A stretch of DNA of 7,244 nt from an uncultured Clostridia bacterium (lineage in GTDB: Bacteria > Bacillota > Clostridia > Oscillospirales > Ruminococcaceae). Below are positions 5,105-7,244 of this stretch, in pieces (position 1 is the stretch's first letter; every line of letters starts with the position of its first letter). The DNA lies in the NCBI GenBank assembly GCA_945931735.1, contig CAMEPN010000086.1, positions 1 to 7,244 of the forward strand. The letters run 5' to 3'. The notes beneath the pieces were generated by a model that did no database searches, had not been told where the DNA came from, and worked only from the letters and a program-made list of their open reading frames with translations. Position numbers and translations under genes: made by a program.

Positions 5105-6736
5105 TTACGAGAGATCGCAGCGCCTTACCGCGTCCCTTACCTTTAGTACAAAAGAGGGCGATACCGACAGTTCGTCGATACCCATTCGTAAGAAAGTTTC
5201 CGTAAGGCTTGTGTCCGCCGCAAGCTCTCCGCAAATACCTATCCACGCTCCGTTAGCGTGAGCGTTCTTCGCCGACATTTCGATAAGGCGAAGTATAGCC
5301 TCGTGATGGGTGTCAACAAACTGTTCAATAGCAGCATTTTGTCTGTCGCAGGCGAGGGTGTACTGCGTAAGATCGTTTGTTCCGACGCTGAAAAAATCCA
5401 CCATAGGCGCAAGCCTGTCGCTGATTATTGCCGCCGCAGGGGTTTCTATCATAATGCCCAGTTCAACCTTGTCGGATATCTGAATGCCGTCAGCTATAAG
5501 CTCATTTCTGACTTCCTCGCATATTGCGAGAATCTTTTCAAGCTCCGAAACGCTCGTTATCATCGGGAACATTATGCCAAGATTGCCGTAAGCCGAAGCG
5601 CGGTACAGCGCACGAAGCTGGGTTTTGAATATTTCGGTTCGGGTCAGACAAATGCGGATAGCGCGATAGCCAAGAGCAGGATTTTCCTCTTTAGCTAAGT
5701 TAAAATAGTCTACCTGCTTGTCCGCGCCTATATCGAGAGTGCGGATAATAACTTTCTTTCCCGCCATGCTTTCAAGCACTCTTTTGTATGCCGCAAACTG
5801 CTGTTCTTCGGTGGGGTAGCCGCTGCTTTCAAGATAGAGAAATTCGCTTCTGAAAAGCCCTATTCCCCCTGCGTCGTTGGCAAGCACAGCTCCGATATTT
5901 TCAACGCTGCCTATATTTGCATAAATGTTGACTTTAGTTCCGTCAAGGGTAATATTCTCCTTGCCTTTCAGTTCCTGAAGCAGGCGCTTTTTCTCCTCGT
6001 CCTCGGTGCGTTTTCTTTCAAGACGAGATTTAGTTTCCTCGTCGGGGTCAACAAATATCTCTCCGGTATATCCGTCAACAGCCGCAAAATCTCCGTTTCT
6101 GACAGAATTCAGAAGCTCCTCTCCCACTCCTATAATTGCGGGGATATTCATATTTCTTGCAAGAATAGCAGTATGAGAATTAGAAGAACCGAATGCTGTT
6201 ACAAAAGCAAGCACCTTTTCCTTGTCAAGCTGTACCGTTTCGCTGGGCGCAAGGTCGTCTGCGCAGATAATGACCTTTTCATCAGAAGATCTACTCTCGC
6301 TCTCTTCTTCGGAGAGGCAGCTTATTATGCGGTTGGAAATATCCTTGACGTCAGCCGAGCGAGCCTGCATATATGTGTCGTCCATAGCGGCAAACATCGC
6401 TGCAAAATTATCCGCCGTAACTGCGACAGCATATTCCGCATTTACAGACTGAGTTTCGATAATGCTTGATATAGAATCATTGTAATCCTCGTCCTCTATC
6501 ATCATCATGTGAATCTCAAATATCTGTGCATTAGCCTCGCCGACCTCTTTGAGCGCCTTGTTGTATATCTCCTGAAGCTGCTTGACAGCCTTTTCCTTTG
6601 CAGCCGCAAGCCTTGCCTTTTCAGCCTCGATATCGTCTATGTGAGTTCTCTTTACAGACGCTTCTTTTCTCGTGAAAACAGAAATTCGTCCCAGCGCTAT
6701 CGTGCCGTAAACTCCCTTGCCTCTGAGTGTTGTCAT
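5105..6736 (-). CDS. ptsI: PTS Enzyme I (phosphoenolpyruvate-protein phosphotransferase)
   Basis: Enzyme I is the first, sugar-independent step of the phosphotransferase system. It takes phosphate from PEP onto a histidine and passes it to HPr in the cytoplasm. The 543-residue length is within the family norm (540-575). The HPr-binding helical domain occupies roughly residues 30-140. The phosphohistidine segment is GSSNSHTAILAR (183-194) with His188. The PEP-binding barrel (about 255-543) has GLFRSEFLY (293-301, Arg296), IRTLDIGADK (331-340, Arg332), ETPAA (431-435), GTNDLTQY (452-459) and GICGELAAD (500-508) with the active-site Cys502. All key residues are present. The glycines before the catalytic Ser-His differ from the common GGRTSH form. 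An in-frame ATG at 6787 would add 17 residues, but GGGAGGTG sits 9 bases before 6736 and the family N-terminus begins at MTTLRGKGVYGTIALG, so 6736 is chosen. ptsH lies 66 bases upstream. Confidence 0.96.
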   Translation of the reverse strand: MTTLRGKGVYGTIALGRISVFTRKEASVKRTHIDDIEAEKARLAAAKEKAVKQLQEIYNKALKEVGEANAQIFEIHMMMIEDEDYNDSISSIIETQSVNAEYAVAVTADNFAAMFAAMDDTYMQARSADVKDISNRIISCLSEEESESRSSDEKVIICADDLAPSETVQLDKEKVLAFVTAFGSSNSHTAILARNMNIPAIIGVGEELLNSVRNGDFAAVDGYTGEIFVDPDEETKSRLERKRTEDEEKKRLLQELKGKENITLDGTKVNIYANIGSVENIGAVLANDAGGIGLFRSEFLYLESSGYPTEEQQFAAYKRVLESMAGKKVIIRTLDIGADKQVDYFNLAKEENPALGYRAIRICLTRTEIFKTQLRALYRASAYGNLGIMFPMITSVSELEKILAICEEVRNELIADGIQISDKVELGIMIETPAAAIISDRLAPMVDFFSVGTNDLTQYTLACDRQNAAIEQFVDTHHEAILRLIEMSAKNAHANGAWIGICGELAADTSLTETFLRMGIDELSVSPSFVLKVRDAVRRCDLS

Positions 6737-6743
6737 AGAAAAA

Positions 6744-6751
6744 CACCTCCC
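6744..6751 (-). promoter_or_regulatory. Strong ribosome binding site of ptsI
   Basis: On the - strand, GGGAGGTG precedes the ATG at 6736, with 9 bases between GGAGG and the start codon. It decides the ptsI start against the in-frame upstream ATG at 6787. Its leading GGG can pair with the CCC at 6761-6763 of the adjacent short hairpin. Confidence 0.85.
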
Positions 6752-6785
6752 GATAAAATCGGGGCAGCGGTTCTGCCGCCGCCCC
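6749..6785 (-). promoter_or_regulatory. Two mutually exclusive hairpins in the ptsH-ptsI spacer
   Basis: Read on the - strand, the first hairpin is GGGGCGGCGG, loop CAGAA, CCGCTGCCCC (6785-6761; 10 pairs including one G-U). The second is CCCGAT, loop TTT, ATCGGG (6763-6749; 6 pairs). They share bases 6761-6763, so both cannot form completely at once. The second contains the GGG of the ptsI Shine-Dalgarno. Formation of the strong upstream hairpin should leave the ribosome site open. There is no T-tract, so this is not an intrinsic terminator. It may set the HPr to Enzyme I ratio or protect the ptsH 3' end. Confidence 0.45.
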
Positions 6786-6802
6786 ATAAGGTTCGTATGT
6801 TC

Positions 6803-7069
6803 TTATTCGCCGAAGCCGTCCTCAAACAGCTTTACAAACTCGTCAAGCACAGCCTGCTCATCTCCGCCAGTAACAACAAGCTCTACCTCGGTGCCTTTCT
6901 TAATGCCGGCTGCCATTATCTGCATAACTGCCTTTGCCTTGATGTCCTTGCCGTTTGCCTTCATGATGACCTCGCTGTCGGGGTGTTCCTTTGCCAGCTT
7001 AGCGATGATCCCTGCGGGACGCATATGCATACCCTCTGCGTTTACAACTGTTACAACCTTAGATACCAT
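6803..7069 (-). CDS. ptsH: Phosphocarrier protein HPr, lacking the regulatory Ser46
   Basis: HPr carries phosphate from Enzyme I to sugar-specific PTS permeases. The 88-residue length equals that of B. subtilis HPr. The active-site segment is NAEGMHMRPAG (10-20) with His15 and Arg17 in the standard places; Met replaces the usual Ala16. The second signature aligns without ambiguity: NGKDIKAKAVMQIMAAGIKKG (39-59) matches the NGKTVNLKSIMGVMSLGIAKG-type segment, with one extra residue earlier in the protein. The position of the regulatory serine is Ala47 (codon GCA, at 6929-6931). In Firmicutes, HprK/P phosphorylates that serine to drive CcpA-dependent catabolite repression and inducer exclusion; this protein cannot be modified there. 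The start has AAAGGAG 9 bases upstream. The gene lies between the EIIC end (54 bases) and ptsI (66 bases). It may be a fructose-operon HPr (FPr-like in role), with a second, Ser46-bearing HPr or Crh elsewhere in the genome. Confidence 0.95.
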   Translation of the reverse strand: MVSKVVTVVNAEGMHMRPAGIIAKLAKEHPDSEVIMKANGKDIKAKAVMQIMAAGIKKGTEVELVVTGGDEQAVLDEFVKLFEDGFGE

Positions 7070-7123
7070 GATAAATTTCTCCTTTACTGAAATAATAGCT
7101 TATGTCATTTATTTGAAATCGCC

Positions 7124-7244
7124 TTATTTTGTGACCTTTTTCTTGAACAGCCCGAGCAGCAGCATTCCTACCACCGAACCGATAACAAGCGCCAGAACAT
7201 ACATTACGGGATTGCCGGCAACGGGGAACACGAAGGTTACGCCG
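7124..7244 (-). CDS. PTS fructose-type permease EIIC, C-terminal fragment (cut by window edge)
   Basis: Only the last 39 complete codons are in the window, running in from the right edge to a TAA at 7124-7126. The peptide contains VFPVAGNPVMYVLALVIGSV, then a hydrophobic helix VGMLLLGL and a basic end FKKKVTK. This matches the last transmembrane helix and tail of fructose-family EIIC proteins (the FruA-type IIABC permeases), which import fructose and release fructose-1-phosphate inside the cell. Its position immediately upstream of ptsH and ptsI on the same strand supports a PTS permease. The reading frame is open and follows the codon use of its neighbours. The gene symbol is left blank because only the tail is visible; fruA is the likely one. 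Confidence 0.72.
   Translation of the reverse strand, partial: GVTFVFPVAGNPVMYVLALVIGSVVGMLLLGLFKKKVTK

Noticed and set aside
6737..6787. Upstream ATG of ptsI adding 17 residues
   Set aside because: The extension lies in the hairpin region and is unlike Enzyme I N-termini, whereas GGGAGGTG sits right before 6736.

Overview
This window looks like chromosomal DNA from a Firmicute of the class Clostridia, most likely a Ruminococcus-like member of the Oscillospirales. The reasons are a class III fructose-1,6-bisphosphatase (typical of Firmicutes), strong AGGAGG-type ribosome binding sites, a stand-alone HPr and Enzyme I beside a fructose-type PTS permease, and a Gram-positive sortase-anchored surface protein with an NPxTG signal. 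Base composition is moderate. The genus is an inference.

Left part, + strand (1-1699). A structured leader of about 190 bases precedes an AraC-family regulator (194-937). A 126-base gap follows, then a small secreted protein (1064-1699) with a signal peptide, one all-beta-looking domain, a Thr/Glu/Pro linker and an NPETG sorting signal.

Middle, no intact gene (1700-2116). A dense palindromic element of about 238 bases (1726-1963) resembles a MITE or REP-type repeat. It has 42-base imperfect terminal inverted repeats and a series of internal hairpins. Each end carries a copy of the same 25-base hairpin, and together they act as outward-facing terminators for the two convergent flanking transcripts. 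Just to its right is a short decayed transposase fragment with the TDNGPEF motif.

Right part, - strand (7244 down to 2117). An operon-like series reads: C-terminus of a fructose-type PTS EIIC (cut by the window edge), ptsH (HPr), ptsI (Enzyme I), a class III fructose-1,6-bisphosphatase, and a Gfo/Idh/MocA oxidoreductase. The gaps are 54, 66, 52 and 17 bases.

The metabolic logic is coherent. The fructose PTS makes fructose-1-phosphate, which an unseen upstream kinase would convert to fructose-1,6-bisphosphate. The bisphosphatase can turn that into fructose-6-phosphate for biosynthesis. The main point of interest is that this HPr keeps the catalytic His15 but has alanine where Gram-positive HPr has the regulatory Ser46. 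This phosphocarrier therefore cannot receive the usual HprK/P phosphate. Two competing hairpins before ptsI, one of which covers its Shine-Dalgarno sequence, are a further regulatory candidate. I did not find a clearly new multi-gene system here.
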